Source: JAHEDH01 sp963753285
GTDB lineage: Bacteria > Actinomycetota > Acidimicrobiia > Spongiisociales > ZC4RG35
Direction: 5' to 3'
NCBI GenBank assembly: GCA_963753285.1
Contig: CAVWBT010000010.1
Location: forward strand, 62,001-126,000
Length of the DNA stretch: 64,000 bases
Of the stretch, positions 17,252 through 26,316 are shown piece after piece. Below the pieces are notes generated by a model. The model worked only from the letters and a program-made list of their open reading frames with translations. It was not told where the DNA came from and searched no databases. A program made the translations under genes and the position numbers. The number at the start of each line of letters is the position of its first letter. Position 1 is the stretch's first letter.

Positions 17252-18177
17252 CAGTCGATCAAGCTCCTGCCGGTCAGTGTGAGGAACACGTCTTCGAGCG
17301 TCGACCGACGGACGAGCGTCGACTCGGGCACGATGCCCCGCTCGTGGACCGCCGCCCCGGCGCGTTCCGCGTCATCGGTGTAGAGCACAACCCGATTGCG
17401 CAGTGTCTCGGAGCGTTTGGCGATCCCGTCGAATCGGGATTCTGCCGGCGCCGTCGACCCCGCCGGGAAACGCAATTCGAGGACTTCTTTGGTGGTGTGG
17501 GTGTCGATCAGCGCCTGCGGCGATCCCTCGGCGACGATTCTGCCCTGATCCATGATCACGAGCCGGTCACACAGCTGTTCGGCCTCGTCCATGTAATGGG
17601 TGGTGATGATCAGGGTGACACCCTCCTGTTTGAGCGCATAGAGGCGGTCCCACAGGATCTGTCGAGCCTGGGGGTCGAGCCCGGTCGTCGGTTCGTCGAG
17701 CAGCATCAAGTCGGGCTCGTTGATGAGCCCGCGGGCGATCGTGAGGCGTCGCTTCATCCCTCCCGACAGCGGTTCGACCCGGTCCCTCCGTCGGGTGCTG
17801 AGCTGGGCGAAGTCCAGGAGTTCGTCGATGCGCCGGGAGATCACCTTGCGTGGGAGGTCGAAGTACCGGCCGTAGATCATCAGGTTCTCTTCGACCGTCA
17901 GCTCCTGATCGAGGTTGTCCTCCTGGGGCACGACACCGAGCCGCGAGCGGATGGCGGGGCCGTGCTCCTCGGGATTCATCCCGAGCACCGACAACGTTCC
18001 CCCGCTGATCGGTGAGACGGCGCCGATCATCTTCATCGTCGAGGACTTCCCGGCGCCGTTGGGCCCGAGGAACCCGAATGCCTCGCCGGGCTGGACGTCG
18101 AAGTCGATGCCGTCGACGGCGGTGAAGGCGCCGAATTGCTTGCGCAGCTCTCGCGCCGAGACCATTGAGTCCACCAT
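17251..18177 (-). CDS. ABC transporter ATP-binding protein (DrrA/NodI type)
   Basis: A 308-aa ATPase. Walker A is GPNGAGKSST, the signature is LSGGMKRRL, Walker B is LMLLDEPTTGLD, and the switch histidine is in ITTHYMDEAE. The C-terminal extension after residue 225 is typical of DrrA/NodI exporters. It powers the two permeases downstream. Start M at 18177 rather than the internal M at 18165 is supported by a TAGCGT box 7 bases upstream. The operon order is ATPase-permease-permease with overlapping stops and starts. Confidence 0.92.
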   Translation of the reverse strand: MVDSMVSARELRKQFGAFTAVDGIDFDVQPGEAFGFLGPNGAGKSSTMKMIGAVSPISGGTLSVLGMNPEEHGPAIRSRLGVVPQEDNLDQELTVEENLMIYGRYFDLPRKVISRRIDELLDFAQLSTRRRDRVEPLSGGMKRRLTIARGLINEPDLMLLDEPTTGLDPQARQILWDRLYALKQEGVTLIITTHYMDEAEQLCDRLVIMDQGRIVAEGSPQALIDTHTTKEVLELRFPAGSTAPAESRFDGIAKRSETLRNRVVLYTDDAERAGAAVHERGIVPESTLVRRSTLEDVFLTLTGRSLID

Positions 18178-18184
18178 CGTCGTG

Positions 18185-18190
18185 ACGCTA
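18185..18190 (-). promoter_or_regulatory. TAGCGT -10 box, leaderless promoter of the ABC exporter operon
   Basis: On the minus strand TAGCGT lies 7 bases before the ATG at 18177, identical to the box used at 314. Confidence 0.5.
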
Positions 18191-18278
18191 CCGAACCTGG
18201 TGCCCGAGCGAAAACGAGTTCCTTCCTGCCGTCGGGCGACCGAATCGGTTAGCGTCCCCGACAGACCGAAAGGATTTC

Positions 18279-18707
18279 ATGTTCTCCAAGATTCTCGTGC
18301 CCGTCGATCTCGAAGACGCATCGCGCGCCGGAGTCAAGATGGCCGCGGCGCTCGCGGGCGAATCGAACGGAAAGATCCTGGCCGTCCACGTGATGACCAG
18401 CGCGTCGATCGACGTGTCGGATGTCCCTCACGAAGCGAGGCCGCTCCGCGAGCAGGCCGAGCACAAGGCCAAGACACTCATCGACGACCTGCTCGGCGAA
18501 GTCGCGCCCGGTGTCGACGCCGAGACGTACCTCTTCTTCGGCGACCCGTCTTCGGAGATCGTCCAGGCCGCGAATGCGCTCGACGCCGACCTGATCGTCG
18601 TGACGGTCAAGAACAAGTCGCGGCTCGGCAAGCTCCTCATGGGCAGCCAGAACCAGGAGATCATCCTCACCGCAGGCAGGCCCGTCCTGTGTGTGCCCAA
18701 GGGCTGA
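18279..18707 (+). CDS. universal stress protein (UspA family)
   Basis: A 142-aa single USP domain. It begins MFSKILVPVDLEDASRAGV and ends with the variant nucleotide-loop VKNKSRLGKLLMGSQNQEII, then PVLCVPKG. The canonical G-x2-G-x9-G-[ST] is degenerate (first glycine replaced), so ATP binding is uncertain. It is cytoplasmic, with a presumed role in stress survival. A good RBS (AAAGGA) precedes the ATG, and a TAGCGT box lies about 24 bases upstream, so unlike many neighbours this gene has a leader. The maf gene starts 3 bases after its stop. Confidence 0.88.
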   Translation: MFSKILVPVDLEDASRAGVKMAAALAGESNGKILAVHVMTSASIDVSDVPHEARPLREQAEHKAKTLIDDLLGEVAPGVDAETYLFFGDPSSEIVQAANALDADLIVVTVKNKSRLGKLLMGSQNQEIILTAGRPVLCVPKG

Positions 18708-18710
18708 TCG

Positions 18711-19277
18711 TTGCGAATCGTCCTCGCCTCCAGCTCGCCTCGGAGGCGTTCGCTACTCGCTTCGATCGGCCTCGGCTTCGAAGTCGTGGTCCCCGACGTC
18801 GACGAGAGTCGGTATCCCGATGAGGAGCCGACGATGTTCGTCGAGCGGGTGGCCCGGGCGAAGGCTGCAGTCGTAGACGACCCCGACGCGGTGATCATCG
18901 CTGCCGACACCACCGTCGTGTTCGAAGGCAGGGTGCTCGGGAAGCCTGCTCATCCCAACGAGGCGATGGCCATGTTGTCGGCACTCGAGGGTGAGCGTCA
19001 CACCGTCATGACCGGACTGGCCGTGCGTCACGGGGAGCGCATGGAATCGACGGTCGAGATCTCCGAGGTGCTCTTCACATCACTCACGCCCGATGAGATC
19101 GCCGGATATGTCGCCAGCGGCGAACCGCTCGACAAGGCCGGCTCGTACGGGCTCGGTGGGCTCGGAGCGATCCTGGTGGAGTCGGTGCACGGATCCCCCT
19201 CGAACGTGATCGGGCTCCCGCTCGCACCCCTCGCCCGGTTGCTGCGCGCGTTCGGAGTCGATCTGCTGACGCAGTGA
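18711..19277 (+). CDS. maf: Maf-family nucleotide pyrophosphatase
   Basis: A 188-aa Maf/YhdE-like protein. The N-terminal signature ASSSPRRRSLLASIG, the VDESRYPDEEP segment and AADTTVVFEGRVLGKP, which carries the catalytic acidic residue, are all present, as is the DKAGSYGLGGLGA loop. Members hydrolyse non-canonical or canonical dTTP/UTP/CTP to monophosphates (house-cleaning) and are linked with septum control. It starts at TTG 18711, 3 bases after the USP stop, and its own stop overlaps the ligase start, so USP-maf-ligase form an operon. Confidence 0.92.
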   Translation: MRIVLASSSPRRRSLLASIGLGFEVVVPDVDESRYPDEEPTMFVERVARAKAAVVDDPDAVIIAADTTVVFEGRVLGKPAHPNEAMAMLSALEGERHTVMTGLAVRHGERMESTVEISEVLFTSLTPDEIAGYVASGEPLDKAGSYGLGGLGAILVESVHGSPSNVIGLPLAPLARLLRAFGVDLLTQ

Positions 19278-20791
19278 TGCTGCTCGCCCGCCTCGCCGAG
19301 GCGTCCTCCGCCGTCGCAGCCACTCGCAGCCGGAAGGCCAAGGCAGCCGTCATCTCCCAACTCCTCGCGGACGCGACGGAGTCGGAGATCCCGATCGTGG
19401 TGGGGTTTCTCTCGGGGGTCCCACGCCAGGGCAAGGTGGGCATCGGGTGGGCAACCGTCGCCGATCTGGAACACCCCGCCGAATCGGGTGCGGGTCTTCA
19501 GGTCGAGGCCGTCGATGCGTTCTTGGAGGCCTTCCCGACGATCACCGGGCCCGGGTCACAGGAGCGTCGAGCCAACGCACTCGCCACCCTGATCGCCGAC
19601 GCGACCCCTGACGAGATCGGCTTCCTTCGCCGGCTGCTCACCGGCGAGCTCCGCCAGGGGGCGTTGGAAGGGGTGATGGTCGACGCCATCGCCGCTGCGT
19701 TCGACGTTCCGGTCGCCGCGGTACGGCGGGCGGCGATGCTGAGCGGCGACCTGGGTCGAACGGCGGCGGTCGCGTCGGCAGGCGAATCGGCGCTCGCCGA
19801 CATCGGCTTGCGTGTGCTCACGGCGGTGCAGCCGATGCTGGCCGCATCCGCGCCGGACGTCGCCACGGCGGTCGACCAGATCGGAGTGTCCGGGATCGAG
19901 TGGAAGCTCGACGGCACCCGGATCCAGGCGCATCGTTCCGGCGACGAGGTGCGGATCTACACACGGAACCTCAACGAAGTGACAGATCGGCTCCCGACGA
20001 TCGTGGCCGGTGTACGCGATCTCGCGGTGGATTCCATCATCCTCGACGGGGAGTCGATGGCGCTGGCGAGTGATGGTGGGCCGATGCCGTTCGAGCAGAC
20101 GATGAGCGAGTTCGGTTCCGACGGCCCGAAAGGTGTGCTCGAACTGAAGCCGTTCTGGTTCGACATCCTCCACCTCGACGGCGAGGACCTCATCGACCGG
20201 CCGCTGGTCGAGCGACGCGAGCTCCTGGCGGCGGTCGTGCCGCCCGAGTCGCTGATCCCGCAGATCGTCACCGGCGACACCGGTGAGGCTGAGCGGTTCC
20301 TCGTCGAGGCGCGTGGTCTTCGCCACGAAGGCGTGATGGTGAAGGATCCAGAGTCGACCTACGAGGCAGGCCGGCGCGGCTCGTCCTGGATCAAGGTCAA
20401 GCCGGTCTACACCCTCGACCTGGTCGTCCTCGCCGCCGAGTGGGGGAGCGGTCGTCGCACCGGCTGGCTGTCGAACCTCCACCTCGGCGCTCGCGATCTG
20501 GCCGGCGGCTTCGTCATGCTGGGCAAGACGTTCAAGGGGCTCACCGACCAGATGCTGGAGTTCCAGACCAAGGCACTGCTCGAGTTGGAGGAGCGCCGGA
20601 CGAAGCGGACCGTGTACGTACGACCGGAATTGGTGGTCGAGGTCGCGTTCGACGGGCTGTTGCCCAGCACTCGCTATCCGGGCGGGATGGCGCTCCGGTT
20701 CGCTCGGGTACGCGCCCACCGCCCCGACAAGGACCCCTCCGACGCCGACACGATCGACACCGTCAGGGAGATCTTCGAATCACGGCGTTGA
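19277..20791 (+). CDS. ATP-dependent DNA ligase (LigB-like)
   Basis: A 504-aa ATP-dependent ligase. Residues 1-180 are the N-terminal DNA-binding domain, with FLSGVPRQGKVGIGWATV and LRQGALEGVMVDAIA. The adenylation domain carries motif I in EWKLDGTRIQAHR (lysine about 209), motif III FWFDILHLDGEDL and motif IV RHEGVMVKDP; motif V is SWIKVKPVYTLDLVV. The OB domain follows. It seals nicks using ATP and is probably accessory to the NAD-dependent replicative ligase. The start is ATG 19277 or GTG 19274; both overlap the maf stop. Confidence 0.92.
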   Translation: MLLARLAEASSAVAATRSRKAKAAVISQLLADATESEIPIVVGFLSGVPRQGKVGIGWATVADLEHPAESGAGLQVEAVDAFLEAFPTITGPGSQERRANALATLIADATPDEIGFLRRLLTGELRQGALEGVMVDAIAAAFDVPVAAVRRAAMLSGDLGRTAAVASAGESALADIGLRVLTAVQPMLAASAPDVATAVDQIGVSGIEWKLDGTRIQAHRSGDEVRIYTRNLNEVTDRLPTIVAGVRDLAVDSIILDGESMALASDGGPMPFEQTMSEFGSDGPKGVLELKPFWFDILHLDGEDLIDRPLVERRELLAAVVPPESLIPQIVTGDTGEAERFLVEARGLRHEGVMVKDPESTYEAGRRGSSWIKVKPVYTLDLVVLAAEWGSGRRTGWLSNLHLGARDLAGGFVMLGKTFKGLTDQMLEFQTKALLELEERRTKRTVYVRPELVVEVAFDGLLPSTRYPGGMALRFARVRAHRPDKDPSDADTIDTVREIFESRR

Positions 20792-20808
20792 CAGCTGAGG
20801 ACCGTGGA

Positions 20809-21615
20809 TCAGGCTGAGTGCGAGGCCAGGAAGAACCCGAGCATGAGAGTCGAAGTCGAAGACGACGTGCTGGTACGTCCGTGGCCCCAGTCGCTGTAGA
20901 TGTGTGCACGGCCGTCCTGCACTCCGGCTGCAGTCTGTTCGAACAGCTCTCGGGGGTAGAAGATGTCCTTCCCCCCGCCGACGACGAGGGTGGGCGCCGC
21001 GATCCGGTGCAACTGGTCACCGACGTCGAAGGCGTCTTCGGCATCGAGCGTCACCAGCAGGTCGCTCGGATCGTGAGGCGCCATCTTCCGCATGATCATC
21101 CGAGCCAGGGGCTTCGTCGGCCGCTTCAGCGGAGCTGGCAGCATCGCCGTCATCATCTCCGCCCAGCCCTCTGCACCCTGCCCGGCCCTGGTCAGCCGCG
21201 CCAGATCTCGTTGCACTTGGCGGCCACGTGGCCCGAGTCGGTAGGCCGAGGCAACGACGACGAGAGCTCTGACGAGTTCGGGACGGTCAACGGCAAGTTG
21301 CAGGGAGATAGATCCGCCTGTGCTGGTGCCGGTGAGAAACACCGGCTCGCCGATGTCGGCTTCGATCGCTGCTGCCAGGTGCCCGGCGATGTCTGACATC
21401 GACTCACCCGGGCGCAGCCCCTGTTTGCGGTTGACCACGTACACCCGGAAATGTTCGCCCAGCAGTGTTACTCGCGAGAGAATCATGCGCCGCTCCATGC
21501 GTGTGGGCGCCTCGTGTGTCGAGGTCAAGGCCATCGCCATCACCAGCGGAGGTCCATTCCCCACTGCCAGGTATGGAATCCCACCACTCAACAACCCAGT
21601 GGACACGTCCGTCAT
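20809..21615 (-). CDS. alpha/beta hydrolase
   Basis: A 268-aa alpha/beta-hydrolase fold protein. The nucleophile elbow is FLTGTSTGGSISLQLA (GxSxG, serine about 107). The acid is probably in VVGGGKDIFYPREL, and the histidine in SDWGHGRTS near the C-terminus. It has no signal peptide and the substrate is unknown; family members are esterases, haloperoxidases or lipases. I prefer the ATG at 21615 over the GTG at 21618. It is divergent from the TrmO-like gene across a 225-base gap that holds no other recognisable gene. Confidence 0.82.
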   Translation of the reverse strand: MTDVSTGLLSGGIPYLAVGNGPPLVMAMALTSTHEAPTRMERRMILSRVTLLGEHFRVYVVNRKQGLRPGESMSDIAGHLAAAIEADIGEPVFLTGTSTGGSISLQLAVDRPELVRALVVVASAYRLGPRGRQVQRDLARLTRAGQGAEGWAEMMTAMLPAPLKRPTKPLARMIMRKMAPHDPSDLLVTLDAEDAFDVGDQLHRIAAPTLVVGGGKDIFYPRELFEQTAAGVQDGRAHIYSDWGHGRTSTSSSTSTLMLGFFLASHSA

Positions 21616-21840
21616 CACGCACCGTCCCTCCCTCTCGGACGTGTATCGCCTGTCTGAGTTAGTGCACAGTGCCGGTCGTCACACGGGCGCGTTGCAGCCG
21701 GAGAACGACGGGCTGTAGCGGTCCGGTGATCCCCAGTCCAAGGCGCTCTCCCTTCGTCGTCGACGGCCGTGAGGGATTCCGGCTCTGGCGCACCGCAGTG
21801 GGTTTCGCGACGGTCGGAGATGTTCGGACAGGGAGGACCC

Positions 21841-22350
21841 ATGAACACCGCTGCGGCCACATCCACCACCGAGCTCACACTCCATCCAATCGGACATGTC
21901 GTCGCCTCAGACGAATCGCAGACCTATCTGGTCGTCATCGACGAGCCGTATCGGGAGGCGCTCCGAGGCCTCGATCAGTTCAGTCACGTCACCGTCGTGT
22001 GGTGGGCGACCCGGTGTGACACACCGGAGGCTCGCAACCACCTGGTGACCGAGCTGCCCTACGCACCGGGAGTCGAGGTTGGCGTGTTCGCCTGCCGCTC
22101 CGAGTACCGACCGAATCCGATCGAATTCACGACGATGCCGGTGTTCGACGTCGATGTCGACACAGGCGTGGTGACGCTCCCTTGGATCGATGCCTTCGAC
22201 GGCACGCCGGTTCTCGACCTCAAGCCGTACATGCCGGTCTCCGATCGCATCAGAGACGTCGGCGTGCCTGAGTGGCTGGCCGATTGGCCGCTGTGGATGG
22301 AGGACGCCGGGGCGTATTTCGCAGAACATGCCACCGACTTCGGAGATTGA
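21841..22350 (+). CDS. TrmO-like tRNA m6t6A37 methyltransferase family protein
   Basis: A 169-aa beta-barrel protein of the TrmO/YaeB/VirR family. It begins with LHPIGHVVAS, has the SAM-site segment EVGVFACRSEYRPNPIEFTT, and ends with the core motif DAFDGTPVLDLKPYMPVSDR. Family members methylate t6A37 of tRNA-Thr using S-adenosylmethionine. The usual ATRSPxRPNPIG motif is altered here (ACRSEYRPNPIE), so the substrate may differ. A strong RBS (GGGAGGA) precedes the ATG at 21841; the frame extends to 21769 without support. Confidence 0.8.
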   Translation: MNTAAATSTTELTLHPIGHVVASDESQTYLVVIDEPYREALRGLDQFSHVTVVWWATRCDTPEARNHLVTELPYAPGVEVGVFACRSEYRPNPIEFTTMPVFDVDVDTGVVTLPWIDAFDGTPVLDLKPYMPVSDRIRDVGVPEWLADWPLWMEDAGAYFAEHATDFGD

Positions 22351-22411
22351 GCGGACGCTCGGCCCCGGCACTGTCGCCCGAGTTTCCTCGTCGAAGTGGT
22401 GATCACCAGCC

Positions 22412-22440
22412 TTGCGCAGTATCACGAATCGCGATACGTT
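22412..22440 (+). promoter_or_regulatory. -35/-10 promoter (TTGCGC-17-TACGTT), leaderless, of toxin-antitoxin pair 1
   Basis: TTGCGC at 22412-22417 and TACGTT at 22435-22440 are separated by exactly 17 bases, and 6 bases separate the -10 box from the ATG at 22447. The imperfect repeat ATCACGAATCGCGAT inside the spacer could be the autoregulatory operator. Confidence 0.55.
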
Positions 22441-22446
22441 GGCTGC

Positions 22447-22686
22447 ATGACTCAGGCGATCTCGGTCCGACTGGATGAATCGGCTCTTCGCGCTCTCGTG
22501 CGACTCGAAGCGACCGGGATGACCCGTTCGGAGGCCATCCGAGCTGCGTTGGTGCAGGCGGCTTCTCGCCTCGGCGACAAACAGGCCCTTGCTGACGAGG
22601 TCGCTGCGCTCGAGGCCGACGAGGACGACCGCGCGGAGATGCAGGCAGTCGCAGACCTGATGGAGAGCCTGCGTGCGCCGGGGTGA
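22447..22686 (+). CDS. ribbon-helix-helix antitoxin (CopG/MazE-like)
   Basis: A 79-aa protein. Residues 4-40 (ISVRLDESALRALVRLEA, then GMTRSEAIRAAL) form a ribbon-helix-helix DNA-binding fold; the acidic C-terminal tail (EADEDDRAEMQAV) is the expected toxin-neutralising part. It should repress its own promoter together with the toxin. The MazF-like gene begins inside its last codons (14-base overlap). The start at 22447 is set by a TACGTT box 6 bases upstream, not by the longer open frame from 22396. Confidence 0.85.
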   Translation: MTQAISVRLDESALRALVRLEATGMTRSEAIRAALVQAASRLGDKQALADEVAALEADEDDRAEMQAVADLMESLRAPG

Positions 22687-22990
22687 CGTCTTTGCTCTGC
22701 GACTCCCGAAAGGCGTCGGACACGAACAGCGAGGGCGCCGCTTTGGCGTCGTCGTTCAGTCCGATGCGATGCTTCCCCGCTCCGTCGTTCTGGTGGCCCC
22801 CACTTCGACCAGCGCCAGACCGGCCTCGTTTCGACCGGAGGTCGATCTCGATGGGACGACGACCAGAGTGCTCGTGGAGCAGACCGGGGCCGTGGACGTG
22901 GGTCGGCTCGGCGCCCTCGCCGGTCGTCTGACGCCAGAGGAGCAGTGGGGAGTGGACGCTGCCCTACTCACGGTTCTCGGACTCGGCTGA
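22673..22990 (+). CDS. MazF/PemK-family endoribonuclease toxin
   Basis: A 105-aa toxin-like protein. It begins MRRGDVFALRLPKGVGHEQ with the RGD motif near the N-terminus. RGRRFGVVVQSDAMLPRSVV and VAPTSTSARPASFRPEVDL give the strand and the S/T-rich catalytic loop of MazF proteins; VLVEQTGAVDVGRLGALAG matches the C-terminal dimer helix region. It should cleave mRNA at short specific sites when freed from the RHH antitoxin. It starts at a GTG inside the antitoxin gene. Confidence 0.88.
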   Translation: MRRGDVFALRLPKGVGHEQRGRRFGVVVQSDAMLPRSVVLVAPTSTSARPASFRPEVDLDGTTTRVLVEQTGAVDVGRLGALAGRLTPEEQWGVDAALLTVLGLG

Positions 22991-23048
22991 GTACCCGGTT
23001 CCGTTCTCGATTCGGTAGGTTCGAGACTGAGCAACGAGAGGGCATTCT

Positions 23049-23745
23049 GTGCAGATCCAAGGCGTCGATGTGAGCTGGCTCGGGACATGCCACGATCCGG
23101 TTGAAGATGGACGACGGGACCACCGTGTTGGTCGACCCCTGGCTCGAAGGCAACCCGTCCTGTCCAGAGTCGGAATGGAACCAGACCGGCGTCGATGCCA
23201 TCTACATCACCCACGGTCATTTCGACCATGTGCTCGGCGTCGAGGCCGCCGCCAAAGCGAACGACGCCGCCGTGTTCGCCATCCACGAGGTCGCCGAATA
23301 CTTCACCGCCGAGGGACTCGAGAACGTCACCGGCTCGAACAAGGGCGGCCGCGTCGAAGGGCCGAAAGGCATCTTCGGCACGCTGGTCGACGCCGTCCAC
23401 TCGTCGGGGATCTCCGGAGACGGCGGCATCGTCGCAGGTGGCGAGGCCGGGGGCTGGATCCTCGATATCCCGTCCGGGCCCACCTTCTACTTCGCCGGCG
23501 ACACGACGATCTTCGGCGACATGTCGCTCATCGGGGAGATCTACGAGCCCGACGTCGCCTTCCTCCCCATCGGCGGCCACTACACGATGGGAGCCGGAAT
23601 CGCCGCCATGGCCGCCAAACGCCTCGGTGTGGAGAAGGTGGTGCCGATCCACTTCGGCACCTTCCCGATCCTGAGCGGAACGCCGGCCGAGCTGCGTGAC
23701 GCCTCAGACGGCGCCTTCGAGGTGCTCGAGCTCGAGCTCCCGTGA
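23049..23745 (+). CDS. metallo-beta-lactamase-fold hydrolase (UPF0173/UlaG-like), frameshifted near its 5' end
   Basis: The body (from 23101) shows the metal motif ITHGHFDHVLG (HxHxDH), FYFAGDTTIFGDM and the late FLPIGGHYTMG and VPIHFGTFP. The true N-terminus lies upstream in another frame: GTG 23049 reads MQIQGVDVSWLG, and removing one G from the GGG at 23082-23084 joins it to HATIRLKMDDG, as in UPF0173 proteins. So a single +1 base splits the gene. Family members hydrolyse phosphodiesters, lactones or thioesters. Its stop overlaps the next gene's start (GTGA), implying coupling with the large glucosidase. Confidence 0.82.
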
Positions 23746-26264
23746 GCTCGGCGGAGTCCGACCGCCTCCGAGATCCCGAATGGAAGCGATGGGGGCCGTA
23801 TCTCGCCGAGCGCGCCTGGGGCACGGTTCGGGAGGACTACTCGGCCGACGGTGACGCCTGGAGCTTCTTCCCGTTCGACCATGCCGTGTCCCGCACGTAC
23901 CGCTGGAACGAGGACGGTCTCGCCGGGCTGTGTGACGAGCAGCAGCGGCTCTGCCTGGCCTTGGCGTTCTGGAACGGCGAGGATCCGATCATCAAGGAAC
24001 GCCTCTTCGGGCTTTCAGGCCCGGAGGGCAATCACGGCGAGGACCCCAAGGAGCATTGGTGGTTCGTCGACAGCACCCCGACTCACTCCTGGATGCAGTG
24101 GCGATACGCCTACCCGGTGGAGGAGTTCCCCTACGAGGGGCTTCGTTCGGTGAACGCTCGCCTCGGTCGCGAGGACCCCGAGTTCGAACTGGCCGACACG
24201 GGGATCTTCGAAGGGGGCTACTGGGACATCGGCGTGACCTACGCCAAAGCCTCCGCCGATGACATCTGCATCGAGATCTCCGCCCGGAACGCATCCGAGC
24301 GCGCCCGCACCCTCCACGTGTTGCCGCACCTCTGGTTCAGGAACACTTGGAGCTGGGGTCGCCGTGACGACCGCGGCTCCATCGAGGTCGAGGGGACCGA
24401 ATTGGTCGCGACCTGGGACTCGGGCTCGATGCGGCTCGCCTCCGACGGCACCGCCACCGCGCTGATCTGTGACAACGAGACCAACACCGAGGCGCTGTTC
24501 GGGGTTCCCGGACCGACCCATCCCAAGGATGCGATCAACCGTCACGTCGTGGCAGGGGAGGACTCCGTCAAGGAGGGCGAGCCCGGGACCAAGGCCGCCT
24601 GGTGGTATCGACTCCAGGTGAAGGCCGGGGAGCATGCATCGATCCGACTGCGCCTCTCACCCGACGGCGGATCGCTCGACTTCGACGGTGTGCTCGCCGA
24701 CCGGCGGGCCGAAGCAGACGAGTTCTATCACGACCTGCTCGCACATGTCGACGACCCCGGCCGACGCAACATCGCGCGCCAGGCGTTCGCCAACCTGTTG
24801 TGGTCGAAGCAGTTCTACCACTACGACGTCGAACACTGGCTGGAGGGAGATCCGGCCGAGCCGGCGCCCCCGCCCGAGCGGCTCTCGGGGAGGAACGCCG
24901 CCTGGCATCACCTCAACAACGCCGACATCATCTCGATGCCGGACACCTGGGAGTACCCGTGGTACGCCGTGTGGGACTCGGCGTTCCACTGCATCGCCCT
25001 CGCACACGTCGACGCCGAGTTCGCCAAGGATCAGCTCGTGATGTTCTGCCGCGAGTGGTTCATGCACCCGAACGGCCAGCTCCCGGCGTACGAGTGGAGC
25101 TTCTCCGACACCAATCCGCCGGTTCACGCCCGTGCCGCCATCGAGGTGTTCCGCATCGACGGATCCCGGGACTACGACTTCCTCGAACGGATCTGTCACA
25201 AGCTGATGCTCAACTTCACCTGGTGGGTCAACCGGAAGGACTCGCTGGGGAACAACCTCTTCGAGGGCGGCTTCCTCGGCTTGGACAACATCGGCGCCTT
25301 CGACCGGTCCGCCGATCTCGTCGAGGGCACGGTGCTGGAACAGGCGGACGCCACCGCCTGGATGGCGATGTTCTGTCTCGACATGCTGCGGATGACGCTG
25401 ATCCTGGCCGACCACGATCACACCTACGAGGATCTGGCGACCAAGTTCCTCGAACACTTCGCCTACATCGCCACCGCCCTCGACGACCAGGGCATGTGGT
25501 CGGACGACGACGGCTTCTTCTACGACGTCATCAGGACCGACGCCGGGGCACATCAGATCGAGATCCGCTCGATGGTCGGGCTCATTCCACTCTTCGCTGT
25601 CGAGCACCTGTCCGAGCGCGTCTTCGAACGGCTGCCCGACTTCGCCAACCGGTACCACTGGTTCGTCGAACACCGCGATCAGTACTGTCACTCCATCACA
25701 CGCGGCACCGACACCGGGGTGCTGCTGTCGGCCATCGGCGAGACCCGTTTCAGGCGGATCCTCGATCGGGTCTTCGATCCGGGCGAGTTCCTCTCCGACC
25801 ACGGCATCCGCTCGATGTCGAAGTGGCACCAGGACCATCCGTATGTCTTCGAGGCGAGTGGGGCGACCGTCGGCTACGAGCCTGCCGAATCGAGGTCGCC
25901 GCTGTTCGGCGGAAACTCGAACTGGCGGGGGCCCGTCTGGTTCCCGGTGAACTGGCTGCTGCTGTCTTCGTTGCGCGAGCACGCCGAAGGGCTGCCGGAC
26001 GATCTCACCATCGAGTACCCGACGGGCAGTGGGGTCGGGCACACAATCCCCGAGATCGTCTCGGATCTCTCCGACCGACTCTGTGCGCTGTTCGAGGGGG
26101 CCGCCCCACCGGCGATGGCGGGCGACCCGTTCCGAGAGAGGACCCGGTTCGAGGACCTCGTGATCTTCGCCGAGTACTTCGACGGCGACACCGGCCGCGG
26201 TCTCGGCGCGACCCATCAGGGGTGGACCGGGCTGGTTGCAGATCTCATCGTGCGCAGAAGCTGA
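23742..26264 (+). CDS. large glucosidase-like glycoside hydrolase (GH63/MGH1-like, six-hairpin fold)
   Basis: An 840-aa protein. It starts RLRDPEWKRWGPYLAERAWG, then a beta-sandwich-like region followed by an (alpha/alpha)6 barrel from about residue 340, with HHLNNADIISMPDTWEYPWY, AVWDSAFHC and YEWSFSDTNPPVHA. These are hallmarks of the GH63-related/mannosylglycerate hydrolase-like family found in actinobacteria. The acidic residues in the D-x-x-F and WSFSDTNPP segments are candidate catalytic residues. It has no signal peptide, so it probably acts on cytoplasmic glucosides such as mannosyl- or glucosylglycerate (inference). It is coupled by a GTGA overlap to the hydrolase gene upstream. Confidence 0.85.
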   Translation: MSSAESDRLRDPEWKRWGPYLAERAWGTVREDYSADGDAWSFFPFDHAVSRTYRWNEDGLAGLCDEQQRLCLALAFWNGEDPIIKERLFGLSGPEGNHGEDPKEHWWFVDSTPTHSWMQWRYAYPVEEFPYEGLRSVNARLGREDPEFELADTGIFEGGYWDIGVTYAKASADDICIEISARNASERARTLHVLPHLWFRNTWSWGRRDDRGSIEVEGTELVATWDSGSMRLASDGTATALICDNETNTEALFGVPGPTHPKDAINRHVVAGEDSVKEGEPGTKAAWWYRLQVKAGEHASIRLRLSPDGGSLDFDGVLADRRAEADEFYHDLLAHVDDPGRRNIARQAFANLLWSKQFYHYDVEHWLEGDPAEPAPPPERLSGRNAAWHHLNNADIISMPDTWEYPWYAVWDSAFHCIALAHVDAEFAKDQLVMFCREWFMHPNGQLPAYEWSFSDTNPPVHARAAIEVFRIDGSRDYDFLERICHKLMLNFTWWVNRKDSLGNNLFEGGFLGLDNIGAFDRSADLVEGTVLEQADATAWMAMFCLDMLRMTLILADHDHTYEDLATKFLEHFAYIATALDDQGMWSDDDGFFYDVIRTDAGAHQIEIRSMVGLIPLFAVEHLSERVFERLPDFANRYHWFVEHRDQYCHSITRGTDTGVLLSAIGETRFRRILDRVFDPGEFLSDHGIRSMSKWHQDHPYVFEASGATVGYEPAESRSPLFGGNSNWRGPVWFPVNWLLLSSLREHAEGLPDDLTIEYPTGSGVGHTIPEIVSDLSDRLCALFEGAAPPAMAGDPFRERTRFEDLVIFAEYFDGDTGRGLGATHQGWTGLVADLIVRRS

Positions 26265-26316
26265 GACCCCTCGGATCCGAGTACGGTTGCCTCATCGTCG
26301 ATCGAGGACCGCATTC

